This document shows positions 42,801-55,130 of a DNA stretch of 64,000 nucleotides, piece by piece; positions within the stretch are counted from its first letter, which is position 1, and every line of letters starts with the position of its first letter. Both the position numbers and the translations under genes were made by a program. The DNA comes from Merluccius polli (Eukaryota > Chordata > Actinopteri > Gadiformes > Merlucciidae). Where the stretch lies: assembly GCA_030340625.1 (NCBI GenBank), contig JAOPHQ010001756.1:30001-94000 (forward strand). The letters run 5' to 3'. The notes under the pieces are model-generated. The model was not told the DNA's origin, did no database searches, and saw only the letters and a list, made by a program, of their open reading frames with translations.

Positions 42801-45144
42801 CAACATCTCCGCTTCCACCAGCAACCCCACCACTGACTCCCTCTCCTCCGGACATCCTTTTGGCTCCGTTCAGGCCCTGCTTGCTCAGGCTCCCAGATCG
42901 GTTCTTGCCAGGACAAAGGTGAGTGATCAGGTGGTGACGGTCCGCAAAAAACATTCCACAGTCCACGCAAATGTGATTGCGTCCATCCATCTTGTCATTG
43001 CCGTTGGCAGAGGTTCCCACGATAGCCTGGGACTGCCGTTCTGCAGTCTGGGGCCCATGGATAAGCTGGTGATTCAGAAGGTCTTGCTTCCTGGAGAAAC
43101 TCTGGCCGCAGGTGGAGCAGATCATCCTCCAATCTTGCTCCAAGTTAGACGGCCCAGGGGTGGTTGGATTGTTGGCGTGGCTGCGGAGATGGCTCCGGAG
43201 GGCTCTGAGGCTGGCATAATGGTTGCCACACACAGAGCACTGGTACACTTCCCCGTCGTCATCTTCATCTTTGTCATTGTTTCCCATCCTTTTGCCTCCA
43301 CTCTGGGAGTACTGGCGCTGGCTGCTGCCTTCCTTCATGCTACTTGAGCCTCCGGAGGGCAGAGATGTCCCACCGGGACTGTGGTAGTTCATGTTCCCCA
43401 TGAAGCCATTGGACATGTTGCCCTGCGGTTGCTGCTGTTGGCCACGCCGGGGGCACATGTGGGACTTGATGCCGGATATGTCACCATACATCTCGCCGCA
43501 ATCTGCACACATGTGTCGGTCTGCTTGACGGTGTGCCGAGTTGCTTTGGGACAAGGAACCTCCGTCAAAGCGGTCATGAAACTCTAAAGAGTCGAGACCG
43601 CTACTGTGACCGCCATCTGGTACAAAGTGGGCAGCGTCACCTAGGTTGCCGGGTAGTGAGATTGGAGTGGTGGCACCACTACCCTCCTGGACATAGCTCT
43701 GCTGAGAATCCAGGGTCAGTGGCTCTGAAGACAGCCAGTCATTGCTATCGTTGTTCAGGGGCTGGTTGGAGGGGCGGCCCTTGTGGCTACGTAGGTGGCT
43801 GTGCAGCGCTGCTAGGTGAGGGTACTGCTTACAGCATATGGTGCACTGGTAGTGGCCTGTCTGGTGAGATCGCTTGTGGTTCACCAGACTCCCTGCGTGG
43901 CGGTAGCTTTTTCCACACTCTCCGCACTTAAACCGCCGCTCTCCATCATCTGGGGAGTTGGCTTGGGGCACTCGGCCACCGGACGGGGACGATACTGAGC
44001 CTTGGGACCCTGAGCTCATTCCATCTGAGTTAAGGATGGTGCTCTCCTGACCGTGAGAACCGGGATGTGGATCATGGGTCAAGTAATGGACCTTGAGACT
44101 CTCGAGATCCGGATGGCCTGCGCCACAATATGCACAAGTATAGATGGGATTGTTGACGGGAGGACCCATGATGGGATCATACGGGCCCCTCTTCTCACTT
44201 GGCAGTGGCGGCAGGGGCAGCGGGTCACCCAGGGCCGGGGTATAGGCCGGGGAGCGGACTGCGCTCAGGTTGTGGGGCATGATGCCAGGGAAGCTGCGGG
44301 AGAGGCCCAGGGAGGACGAGGCTGCGTTGTGCAGCAGGATATGCTCCTGGAAGTCTGCCTTGTTTGGCAGTGCAACTTGGCACAGGTGGCAAAAGCAGGA
44401 ACTCCCGTCGTCGTTCTGGTTGCTGCTGCCGCGCTCCGAGCTATGGAGGCTGCTGCTGCTGCTCACCATGGATGCCCCGGGAGTCTTGAACTTGGAGTGG
44501 GTGCGCTCGTGGCCGTTTAGCGCCGCCAGGTTGCTGAATTGCTTGAAACACACAGAGCACTTGAAAGTTCCTTGCTGGTGACACTTCTTGTGGTTCACCA
44601 AGCTACCGTGGTGGCGGTATGTTCTGTCGCACTGATCGCACTTGAAGGGCCTGTCCCAGTCGTCGGATCCAGGGGAGCCTTTTTTTCCGTGGTCGTCTGC
44701 CTCGTGGCTTTGCAGGACACTATGGGTTATGCCACTGTTGTTCAAATGAGTACGCCCAAAGTTGTCGGAGAGGTCCTGGGCAAGGCTGTAGTCCCTCTCG
44801 TCGTGGCCGCCGTCTTCGACTACCTCCTCACTCTCTTCTTCTGTCTGCGCACTACTAGGGGACAATGTATGGATGCGTAAGTGGTTTTTCAAAGCTACTG
44901 CGTTGGGTAAAGTACGGGTACAAACGGGGCACTGAAATGAACCTACTTCGTGAGATTTCTTGTGATGGGCTAAACTTCCTGCGTGCTTGTAAATTCTTCC
45001 ACACTGCTCACACTCAAAACGTCCGGTCTCTTCCTGCTGATAATGTGCTTTCATATGTTCTAGTAGACTAGGTGTACTCGGGCAAACCATATCACACTCT
45101 TTACAGGGGAAACCCTTTGCACGGCTCATATCATGCATTGCCAT
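38974..45144 (-). CDS. znf646: ZNF646-like poly-C2H2 zinc-finger protein (three coding exons)
   Basis: This is a presumed nuclear DNA-binding protein; its function is poorly known. Exons 45144-42593, 42270-41152 and 39862-38974 join with phase-2 introns into 1520 codons including the stop (1519 residues). I count about 32 C2H2 fingers, five or six of them degenerate. Many come as a repeating pair: one finger with a YRHxxSLxNHKxxH core, then one with a NxxALKNHxRxH core. That pairing and the neighbour stx1b are what identify ZNF646 (human protein about 1830 residues, same finger style). ZNF668 is its human neighbour, but its fingers lack this pattern. I start at the ATG at 45144, four bases after a good acceptor (ggattacag); the longer frame to 45177 begins with GTG in the intron. 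A CpG-rich block 8 kb upstream supplies the likely promoter. Confidence 0.9.
39863..41151 (-). other. znf646: znf646 intron
   Basis: A 1.3-kb intron with GTGAGT donor and CACAG acceptor on the minus strand. A G-rich run lies at 40252-40271. No other feature. Confidence 0.85.
41152..42270 (-). CDS. znf646: znf646 second coding exon (fingers 16-24)
   Basis: It begins HKCEECGKAF after the acceptor cttgccgcag and ends at TACAC|GTGAGT. It encodes about nine fingers, three of them degenerate (second histidine lost or replaced, near 41665-41705, 41740-41800 and 41210-41260), separated by a Ser-rich linker. Confidence 0.92.
42271..42592 (-). other. znf646: znf646 intron
   Basis: A 322-bp AT-rich intron with GTACGT donor and CCGCAG acceptor. 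Nothing else seen. Confidence 0.9.
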
Positions 45145-45148
45145 AGTA
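42593..45148 (-). CDS. znf646: znf646 first coding exon (fingers 1-15)
   Basis: The exon starts at 45148 (acceptor ggattacag), with ATG at 45144 in the context TACTATGG, and ends AAGAG|GTACGT at 42593. It encodes 850 residues with about 15 fingers. Two (near 43445-43505 and 42905-42970) end in His-x-Cys-Pro rather than His-x-His. Acidic, Ser-rich and Gly-rich linkers separate the finger pairs. Confidence 0.93.
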
Positions 45149-45658
45149 CTGTAATCCAAATTTGAAGGGAGAATCACAGTTCACAATGCAGTAATGAACA
45201 GTGATGAGGAAGAGGTGGGGGGAGGGGAGGGAGAAGACTGTGGCTTAGCTGTTTAGCAGTGGGCGGTGGCAGCCATGTTCTCCCCAGGAGCTGGATACAG
45301 GTTCAGCCAATCAAGGCCCTTCCTGGCAAGCAGGAGGGGGGCCTGGGGTCACAGCGGCCAATGGGGTAACACTGTAACAAACAAACAGGAAAAAAACACT
45401 ATGTTACGAAATCAGAATTGCATAAGGTTACATTTCAAATCTAGTCCTACATCCAAGTACAAAACTACATTCCTTATTTAGCTGATGAGACAAAATGTGG
45501 GCATCCATTTATATGCAATGTTCAATAACGGATCAACTGGTGAAATTGAATGCAAACTTTTACTTCCAAGTGAAATTGTTGCATTGCATGTAAACCAATT
45601 TCCTCCTTCTGCTTCCTATAATCTTTGACTTCACATAAAACATCACCTTGTTGCATAG

Positions 45659-46091
45659 TAGGGGTGTCACAATTCCGACATTGACCCAAATTAGCTTTTG
45701 ATCATCGAAAATCAAAAGGAGGACCGGATGTTTGTGGGACTGTTATCTAGTGGCTCTTATTTTACTTTGTGTGTTAAACAGTTATTTCACCAATGTGATG
45801 AAATCTGTTTGTTATATTTTAAATAAATTATTAAAATGTTACCATATGGCCTTAGTGTGGTACATTCCTAAAGAAATAGTGGTTATATCACACATACAAT
45901 GTAGCCTATCTTTTTAAAGAAGAATTTGAAGTTGTCATAAAACCAATGTTATCTTGGGCTTTACTAATCAAGACTTGATAGTCTAACAATGGCATAGCTG
46001 TCAGTGCTGAATGTATTTATTTTGTAATCATCTTTTAATCATTTGTTTAAGTCGAATCGAATGGTGGATTTGGAGAATTGTGAAAGCCCTA
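45659..46091. mobile_element. Non-autonomous hAT-like element with perfect 8-bp TSD
   Basis: The left end TAGGGGTGTCACAATTC and the right end GAATTGTGAAAGCCCTA are inverted. TTGCATAG is exactly duplicated at 45651-45658 and 46092-46099. It is 433 bp with no open frame of note. Confidence 0.87.
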
Positions 46092-47148
46092 TTGCATAGC
46101 TGTTCACAATTTAACATTTTGTCATTAAAGCATTAGATTGTCTACATATCTAGACCTAAAGAATACTCCAGCTCACATTGAAAGCTGTGGCTATGTTTAC
46201 CTAGCCTGCAGGGCCACACCTTTGTTTATAGTGTAAAGAAAAGAGCAGAAAGACCCCCCCCCCCCAATCCACTACAGCAGTGACAAAGGGCCAGATGTTT
46301 TACTGCCCTTTCTCCATTGATGGTCAAACAGTTTAGTTTAGCAGTTTCTAATAGAAAACCTTAAACTTTATTTGCTAGAAACTATTTTAGCCATTATATT
46401 AACATGCCACTGTTCCAGGCTATTTTTAATCCTTTATTAACCATTTTCTACCCTCATCCTTAAGCAATTAAATATGTATGCAATAATATCAGTTTCAAAT
46501 GCAACGCAATCTGCTAAATCTCTTAATAGTAGCAATGCCACCTAAAGCCTTAAGCACTGCCTTTTGGAAAAGCATGCTGATTTTTAAGAATTTACATTTT
46601 TTTGTTTCTGGATTCTGCTACCATGCCATTTCTTGAGCAACCCTATGCTCTGAATCCGCCCTTGTCTTGGAGTTTTAGGGCTTGTGGCTCCTAAGCTGGT
46701 GACTCAATATTGACATACTGTGTTTGTTCCTGTCACCACGTGACTGCAATACGCAGGGGGAAGGCAACTTCACAGGCCAACATTTCTTCATACAATGGGT
46801 TAATAGTCTGCACCCCATGCCCTCTCATCCATAGATGGATCACCAGGATCTTGATGCAACCATGCATACAACAAGCAGGAATTGCGTGTACAATTTTTCT
46901 CTGCTCTTTATATACAATTAACAGACTTTACTCTGGCAGCACATACTGTATAGTGCTGCCTTGAAAAAAATGTAAACATCTCATACCAGAATACAACAAA
47001 TGATGCAAATGATCATGAGCAATTCCGTGCTGAACAACTGGACAACGAATGACAAGATTGAATAGCATATGCTAGAGTCATAGTAGCAGTTGTGTTTGTT
47101 GATGGTCAGTCGTCCCACTTGTAGCTTTAATTGATATAGATTCCTAAT

Positions 47149-47351
47149 CAGAGTATCTGCAGGTTTCAGACAAGCCAGTTCAATTTAAGACTTTTTTTAA
47201 TACCACTTAGCCACACTTAATACCACAACACAATTTAATACCGATTCTACAGCCCAAGGCATGTAGGTAAATTATCCTGACAGCCGCAAAAGTCAGACCT
47301 ATGCAAATTACATTTAAGACTTAAATAGGTAATACCTCTGCGGGTACCCTG
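47149..47351. mobile_element. Short hAT-like element, CAGGGTACCCGCAG family
   Basis: The left end CAGAGTATCTGCAGGTTT and the inverted right end CAGGGTACCCGCAGAGGT match at most positions, with AATTTAAGACTT-type interior. No clear target-site duplication. Confidence 0.6.
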
Positions 47352-48005
47352 CTAATACTTAAAGATTATTATGAATGTGGTTGATATGTGTATAATTGCC
47401 AACCCAGTTTAATTTTAAGTAGTATGACAATATCCCCCTTGTCTTTAACTTATCTTATCTAGGACTTTATCCATGGTAGAACGTGTGAATAAGCAAAAGT
47501 ATGTTTAAAGATGACATCAGTTCTAGTTTATGGCAGGTACTACAGAGCTGCTAGTTAATTTAGGAATTTTCCATGTGGATTCAAAGTTAATTTTGTCCTA
47601 AGTTGAGAAAAAGAATTTGCCCAAAAGCATATTTCAGCAGTAACTGAGCCAACTATGAGGCTAGTAATTTGAGGTTCCGCTGAGGTACCTGACAGATACA
47701 TCTGCCTGGTGTTTAGCTGTTCTAAACAGATGGAGTCGCAAAACTCTGGTTTAATGTATAGTTTGCACATGGCTGCCATGCCAGCTTATATGCCATTGGC
47801 TATTTCTTTAAAGTTAGAAGCCTCGTTAAGATGCCTTAATATGTCTGACACTTGCTATAGGTCCTTATAGTGGCACACTAAGAACACCCCCCTCCACCAC
47901 CAACTGTCTTCGGCATGAAGAAGAAAACTTGGCTGCACTTTAAGCAGTTAATCACTACTCACTATAACAGGTTACACTTTATAGTGTATACAAGATACAG
48001 GCATA

Positions 48006-48232
48006 CAGGGTTTCCCACAGCTGTCTATAGGCGAGGCGCAGCGCCTCTGTTCAATGACCCACCGCCTCTACAAATAAACCTTTAAAAAAAAAAAAAAAAA
48101 GGTACCCTGTTCAACATTAAATGAAATACAACATAAAGGGTAATGTGTTCATTTACAAAGCTTACATATGCTTTTTTTTTCATTTACAGTTTACAGGGGC
48201 CCTCTTGCAGTGTAGTTGAACATAAATGACTG

Positions 48233-48272
<40 letters not shown>

Positions 48273-48875
48273 ACAACTTTCAGCTCACACTATGTTTTGT
48301 GTTCCTGGAAACAAACGACAAATGACTGGAGAAATATATGGGTCTGACTAATGCCTGGAACGCAATCAGTGAACATGAGATTCATATGTAATGCAGACTT
48401 TACCTTATTACTCCAGTAAATAAAGACAATCTTAGTAACGACATGCCAACGTTACCTTATTACTTTCTAAACGTAGTCTGGCTGAATGAGTCCGGTCAGC
48501 CAGACTACTTTATAGACTACGTGAGATTTCCCAAACTGAATAAATACAGCACATATCTAGACAGAATTGCTTGGTTAGCTACAATGTGTGCTGTCTTGTT
48601 GACCACATATTTGACCATACGTTATGAGCTAACAGGTTAGTTTAGCTCATGGAACACTGATGTGACATTGAGGAAATTATGTCCATTAGTCTCGAGAGCA
48701 GTGACTAATCTGATTACGATACAGCGCCACCCCATTGGCGTAATGCCGCAATTGCAGTTGCAAAGGACAGAAATCCACCGCAAGTGCAACGCTTGTTAGA
48801 AAATAGTGAGTTTTGTCGAGAGCTGGAGGCGGCACGAAATTTGACGGAGAAATTCTCCATGCAGGAAAAACCCTG
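48006..48875. mobile_element. Non-autonomous hAT-like element, CAGGGTTTCC ends
   Basis: It starts CAGGGTTTCCC and ends GGAAAAACCCTG. The 870-bp interior includes an A run (48083-48100) and a CT microsatellite (48238-48268). Target-site duplication not visible. No transposase frame. Confidence 0.62.
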
Positions 48876-49022
48876 TACTGTAAATAATATAATACATCTA
48901 TGAAATCAAACAGTGGCCGGTCTCTGGAGATAGACCTCCCTTCTGTCCCATTATGATAAATTGATGTAGGCCTATTATAATGTGCTGTAGTCAAGATATA
49001 TAGCCTACCTATATGATCTCAG

Positions 49023-49372
49023 AGCCATCAATTGAGTGTAATTTGTTAAAAATGGCAGTCATCCGTCAGGTATTAGTGCGTGAAACGCAAGAATCTGTTT
49101 TAGTTGACTGTGAGTCTGTATGAGACAATTTAGCTTTTAGACCACTCCAGCCTAATTTCTAACCTCCGATTGTTTTGGGGAAATTATCTTGCCTGTCAAT
49201 CACATGTAGTGAATGATCACATGTTGCCAAGCTCCACCACAGGTGCGTGAATGCAACACTTCTCAATTGCAGAGAAACTTAGGGAGGGAGGAAGTGTTTT
49301 TGGGGTTGTTTATTTTCAAAACCTTGCTCTCTTCTGCACTCTTTCCAACTCTCAAATCTTGCCTACAGCAGC
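49023..49372. mobile_element. Truncated relative of the 33583-33970 MITE
   Basis: It shares phrases with 33583-33970 over about 350 bp in the same order (GAGTGTAAT, TTAGTTGACTGTG, CTTGCCTGTCAATCA, TCTTGCCTACAGCA). The left terminal repeat is missing. Confidence 0.7.
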
Positions 49373-52359
49373 CTCTAGTCTAGCCTACAGTCACATTTTA
49401 GGATACAGCCCTACTGCTTGCCTCTTTCTCTGAACCACTTTCCCCCCCACTAAACTTTGTTTTGTGGGAAACCCATATATATGCATCAGTGCATGCAGAC
49501 AGAACAGAAGTGAAAATATTTATTTAAATGTGATCCCATTTCAGAAAATGCCTTCACTGATGTAGGGGGCCGTATTGTGGGCTAAAGCTGCACAGCAAAA
49601 AAGGGCTTTCTATTCTTAAACACATTGCTAGCTAAAGTCGGTATCCTCATCCTCGTTAAATGATTTGGATTAATTAATGTAGCAACTGAAACCCCTGGAG
49701 GATCAACGGACCTCTCTCACAAGTACAAACACCTTCATTAAAAACAGGTACACTCTCGGACAGATAGAGCGACAGAGAGGGATAAAGACAGAGGGAGAGA
49801 GGAATAGAGACAGAGGGAGAGAGAGGGATAGTGTGAGGGACAGAAGGATAGTGTGAGAGAAAAGAGAGGAATGGAGAGAGAGGGAGAGAAAGAGTGTGTT
49901 ACAGACTGCCCAGATTTGAGAAGTGTGAAAAAAGGAGGGAATTTTTTTCAGCAGCAGCAGCTCAAAGCAAAGCGAGAGGGGGAAGAGAGAAAAAAAAAGG
50001 TGTGGAGGTTTTGATTGGCGGGAGAGAAAATGGAGGGGCTGGGGGAGTGAGCTAGACGCAGAGAGGAGAGTGAGGAGAGCTTGCGCACACACACACACAC
50101 ACACACGTGTGCGTGCACGTGTGTGTGCACGTGCGCAGACAGAGCCAACAGGCCTTGATGTGCTGCAGCCTGGCAGGTAGGAGCACAGGAGGGGGAGGGG
50201 AGAGGGGGAGGAATGGCCAACAGCCACATATTGTGTACGGACCAAACACTGGCTTTAGGACAGAAAATAAACACACACAAACACACAATAGGCAGAATAC
50301 AGGGGTGAACCCCATCAGTCTTTCATTTTAACAATACCATTTTTTTGTCATTAGGCATGAATAAATAATAATAATAATAATAAATGATGAATTAATCAAT
50401 GATTTGTTTGGTCATTTTGTAGTCAGGGGAACATTTAACATTCATAGAAAACCAAATATATTAAATATATTTGTAGAATGAATGAATCAGCCAGGAAGAG
50501 ATAAGCAATGATTCTTAATTGAGGTTAATTGAGGTTCAGTACTTAAAATCAGTTCTCACCATGGGGGTTAATGCACCCAAATCACACTCACTGCTCAGTC
50601 CTCTTAACATAAAAGATCACCTTAGAAAATGAACTCCCACTACATCTTAATAGAATATCCCTTATAAGAAAATGCTATAACCTCCACACACATTTACTTG
50701 AATTATCTTCAAAAGAAACTCTGGTACTGAACACACCGTAATACTCTACCACATGTCAATGGAGTCAAGACTTGAAGAAGAACCCACAACCTCTGCCTGC
50801 CATAAAGACACCTTTTTTACATTCAAACAACATTTTCCCCTCTGGAACATTGGCACTGGGCTTGGAGAATGCCTAATTGTTTGTTCCTCTCCCCCGAAGC
50901 CACATTTCAACATGAGTAAATAGATGCCAGATTGATAGGGGCAAACAATGTCTATTCTGTCTGTATCATTCATCATAATGTGTGTGGGTATACAGAGATG
51001 AGATGAGATGTGTTTGACATGCCCCGGAGCTCCATGTAAACTGTTTTGAGAAAGTTGCTTTCTATATCTCCATGCCGTTTCTGTACCTGTATAGTGACCA
51101 ATTCAACAGGGGTTGAATAGCAGTAGCCTGCTGATATAGACTTCTAGACCATTTCACTCATTACACTTAATACAAACTCACTGCACTAATATAGCAAGGC
51201 TCAGAAATAAAACACCAAAATACCAGCCAGTCTCTCCAGGAGGCAGGTTAGTATCCAGAAAGCTGTAAATAGTTTAAACGACACATCTGAAGATGGCGAA
51301 ACGACAGGCCTGGTTAGCGTCTCACCTGATTGCGCATGGCAGAACGTATGTATGACCAAAGAGTACAGACTTACAGAACCTGCAGTTAATCTGGGGGTTG
51401 TAGTTTTTCCGTTTTTAAAACACTAGGCTGAGGGCTTCTATGGCCGAAAGAAAGCCAATCGACTCCAATATGACGGATCCCAGGCAGACGTCCCCTCATC
51501 CTGTCTGTGTTAACTGTTCAGGTCACAAAAGATGCTTTGCAGATCCGTTCCTCTTACTATCAACCATGTCAAGGGCACCAACACCCAGCAAAGTGAAACA
51601 CTGCCATAACCACATAAACTACAATCAGTTAGAATAGGGTAAGCCATGGGAGTTAACGCTGTGAAATATATATCTAAACACGTATCAATTAAATAGCGTA
51701 TAAATAAGTATCAATGAGTCAATCATTCAACAAGTAAGTCTTCTTGGTACATTTTCATTGAGGAGCTTGTACTGTTTTGGGTGGATTGTACAAAGCGCAT
51801 GTTATTTGCCAAGAACTGCTTGCAGAGAAAACCCTTTTTTGAAAATGACCAGAGAAAGTGAACAGACAAACCACAACCTCCACATCAGTGCTGGTGGGCT
51901 GGCCGCTACCCCCCAGAAAGGTACTGTTATTACCATTTCCACAATGCAGTTTGCACTGTGGGCCATTTAGTAGTGGTAGTATATACGATGGAAAGCCTCA
52001 CACACACACAAACAAAACGTTTCACTGGATCAGTTAAACGGGGAAAAAAATAAACTTAGTAATGTTAATTACAAAAGCAAATGGATTGACTTCATGCTAA
52101 ATGTTTCATTAAAATTCAGCCGTTTCAAACAAGCTCTTAGAAATCAAATCCACGCAAAAAAAAAGTACATCTCCTAAAGCCCATTTCTTGGAGATAATGT
52201 AGAAAAGCCCGGTGTAAAACAAGGCGTGCTGCTCATTCGACCGCATTGCAATGCATTGAAAACGACTTCTACGAGTTTTGTTGTCCACATCGCTACCGAA
52301 TTGTAAATATGACCAAATATCCCGTTTCCCTGCTGAAATAACCCGGTCCTGTTTCTGTT

Positions 52360-53880
52360 TACACATGCGTTGTTTTGATGCGAGCGTAAGCACACTCCCC
52401 GGCTCGCAGCGATGCAAACACAAATCACAACCCACGATATATCGGTGGAAAAACGACCGAGGCTTTTATAGTTTTCGACGGTAAAAGCAGTAAATAAAAA
52501 CAAAAGCTGCTGACCTTGGACCGTCTTTTGCACGCCGGGTTCAGCCCAGCATGAATTTGCCAGGACAAAAGCGGGGGCATCTTTACCGCCGACATTTCCC
52601 TTCGCCCACTCCCATTATTTTCCAACAACTACTGCATAGTCGCGAATAATATCGGCGAGCAAATCCCCGCTTCTACGCCTTTTTATTCAGAAAAAAAGCA
52701 TAACTAATTGTGTTTTTTTGCGTGGGGCAATTCACGGCGCTGGGCGGCGAGGCGATATTATCCACATCTCAGCCCACCTCAGCCCACTTTCACCGAGACC
52801 CCATTTTCATCGGAAAATGGCTTTCGAACAGCGAGCCATTTTCCCATGCTAACCGCCTAGCTAACGCGTTAGCCGACAATGTTAGGTTTTTTTTCTATCT
52901 CTGCAAACATTGCAGGCGAGCTGGACTCGTGGATCAAGGGGGGCGGGAAATGTCGGACGCAATACTCATATCTTGCGATCGCGGGAATGCGAGCGGCCTC
53001 ATCCCGACTGAATCACTTTCCAATTATACATTTTGTGGTCATCGGGTAAAAAGGCAAACTTGCAACGGCTATGCGGCCGCCTTAGCAGCTAGCCAGCTAG
53101 CACCCCCCACGATGGTAGAAAAAGTGAGGAAAACGGAAGTCCCGCATGCAATATACCTGCGATATATCCACACCAACGTGCAACAATTGTTCCATTTGCA
53201 CGAAAACAACCGCCCGTTTTCGTTTTTCCACAAACACACCCGCGAGCCCGGCATTATTTTTAACAATTTACTGCACGGCGAACACCGCTAGCGCGGACAG
53301 CTAGCCTAGCCTAGCGGTAGCTAACCTAGGGGCTAGCCCGGACCGACACAAAGATCTCGACAAATACGCTACGGCCCGCGGATGGAAAACCTAGTTTTTT
53401 CAGCCGCCCGGCGCCGTCGACTTACCCCTCAGTTGGCCCTTGTGCCCACGGCGTGAACGGTGCAAAAATGTCGGGGGGGGAGAAAGCGGGATCGCCTTGA
53501 GTTCATCGATTAGACATGGTTGTGTTTTCTCCAAATCAACAATCGACTTGAGCGCTTCGCTCGTTTTTTCCAGCGGTTCAACATACTTCCTGCACGCCGC
53601 GCCGCCAAGCAGGGACAGACGTGCTCTGGCGCGTCATCATGCGCAGAATACAATTTCGGCGGCCAACGAAAAGTCTTTTAGCCTTTCGACCCGCTTTTTC
53701 TCTTTCGGGGAAAACGGATTCGAATTAAGTCAATTTAGCTTTAATTTCCAAGTTCATACATCACTTGTTTACGTCCATTTTGCTCCTGCGCGGTGCATGT
53801 TAGTGGCGAAAAAAAGGGAAAAAAATCGAAGAAGTCAAACGTCCGCGCGCACGCACGCACACATACGCACGCACATACAC
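52360..53880. promoter_or_regulatory. znf646: CpG-rich block, likely znf646 promoter region
   Basis: CG dinucleotides are frequent here, unlike in the surrounding AT-rich DNA. The minus-strand donor of a presumed first exon lies within it. The open frames through it look like by-products of GC content. It may also serve the divergent mbtd1 gene 2.4 kb away, but that gene has its own upstream segment. Confidence 0.6.
53426..53600 (-). other. znf646: Presumed non-coding first exon of znf646 (5' end approximate)
   Basis: On the minus strand, CAACTGAGGG|GTAAGTCG is a strong donor in CpG-rich DNA. The next good acceptor upstream of the coding ATG is at 45149. The transcription start cannot be read from sequence, so the outer limit is a guess. 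Confidence 0.5.
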
Positions 53881-54790
53881 ACACATAGTGTTGGTGCAGC
53901 TCTTCTTTTGTCCATAGCCGCTGAATCTCGCTTATATCTTACATTTTGAGGTCGTTTTATGAGGTTGTGAATTGCAACTTGTCGTTTTATTTTAAACCGA
54001 GCACAATAATTGATATGTCAAATAGAGACATGATTGTAGGTGGTGAATGAATCATACAAATGCATTCACCACGTTTCCAGCTGCCTATGGACATAATATT
54101 TTCATAAATATAATGGTTTATTCTTCGTTAGGCTTCTCCAAATTCATTTTTTATTAACCTTTCAGACAAATGCCTGGTAGCGTTTGTAGCGAAGTGTAGG
54201 CCTACCCTTCTTAATAGGACTAGCTTTAATGTTCACAAAAGTTGCTGTCCACTGTTTACTGTCTCCTTTCAACGAAATTATATATATATATTTTTAAAGA
54301 AAAAAATCTTTCATCATCTGAGGAAAACAGTATGGTGTTATCAATAATAGCAGTTGGCAGTTAATTGTCTATTTCCAATCTTGATGTACAAAGTATCAAC
54401 AATATAGGATCCTGAACGTATGTAGTGTAAACATTATCCAGCAGGCCAGTGCCTCCATGTGTGCACTGCATGTAGGCTGCATTCGGACTGGCCTATGAAC
54501 CTCACTCTGCATGCATGTGCCCCAGCATTGCTTCATATCCATAACACGTCCCACACAGCCATCCAACCCTCATCCAAAATGCTTCTTGTTTGACCATCTT
54601 CCATAGTGTGTGTTGTAACTGCTCTGAACCATTTTGTATAAACGTTCCTTTGGTGACTTTTGCTCACAAGAATTTGTATAATACATCCGTTTTTATGTAT
54701 TCAAATCGTGCTTTCATCTAAAGTAATTTATTTGAGAATAGCTGCTTTACTAACATGGGAACTAATTGGCAATTAATGAGATGAAACCTG

Positions 54791-54906
54791 TAACCTTTAG
54801 GTCAAACGCATGATACATCTTTTATCATGCGCCATCAGGTTACCTACATGATTTATGGTGGCTCTTGACACGTATACGTAATTAGTCTAATCCCGTCAAG
54901 AGCCAC
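54791..54906. repeat. Cluster of nested inverted repeats
   Basis: GTAACCT...AGGTTAC (54791-54842) encloses CGCATGATA...TATCATGCG. It is followed by GTGGCTCTTGAC...GTCAAGAGCCAC (54858-54906). All arms are perfect. Confidence 0.8.
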
Positions 54907-55067
54907 TAGTGGCAAGCTTATAAAATGATTGATCCTATTGTTTTAATATACTATTCAGTTTATTAAACTGTAATAGGTTGACCTATATCAAGGTTATATA
55001 CTGTTTATTAGGCATACCATTTGAACATCTAACATTTCTCAGATATCACAACAATATGGTGGTGGTT

Positions 55068-55126
<59 letters not shown>

Positions 55127-55130
55127 GATG
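55068..55130. repeat. (GAT)n trinucleotide repeat
   Basis: About 20 GAT/ATG units with two interruptions. They explain the poly-Met frame there. Confidence 0.95.

Larger units (their letters stand above)
45149..53425 (-). other. znf646: Presumed znf646 intron 1
   Basis: An 8.3-kb region without recognisable exons. It holds hAT-like elements (45659-46091, 47149-47351, 48006-48875), a truncated MITE (49023-49372), GA-rich DNA (49760-50080) and a CA tract near 50087-50106. Its extent depends on the inferred non-coding first exon. Confidence 0.6.

Noticed and set aside
42607..43347. 246-codon frame antisense to znf646, and similar ones at 39391-39915, 41073-41657 and 44053-44520
   Set aside because: They are shadows of the zinc-finger coding strand; the minus-strand frame has clear C2H2 structure and splice signals.
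45145..45177. Longer znf646 N-terminus from 45177
   Set aside because: The frame there begins with GTG and lies upstream of a good acceptor (ggattacag), so it is intron; the first ATG in the exon is at 45144.
52710..53291. 193-codon frame in the CpG-rich block
   Set aside because: It has no recognisable domain and is the kind of long frame expected where GC content lowers stop frequency.
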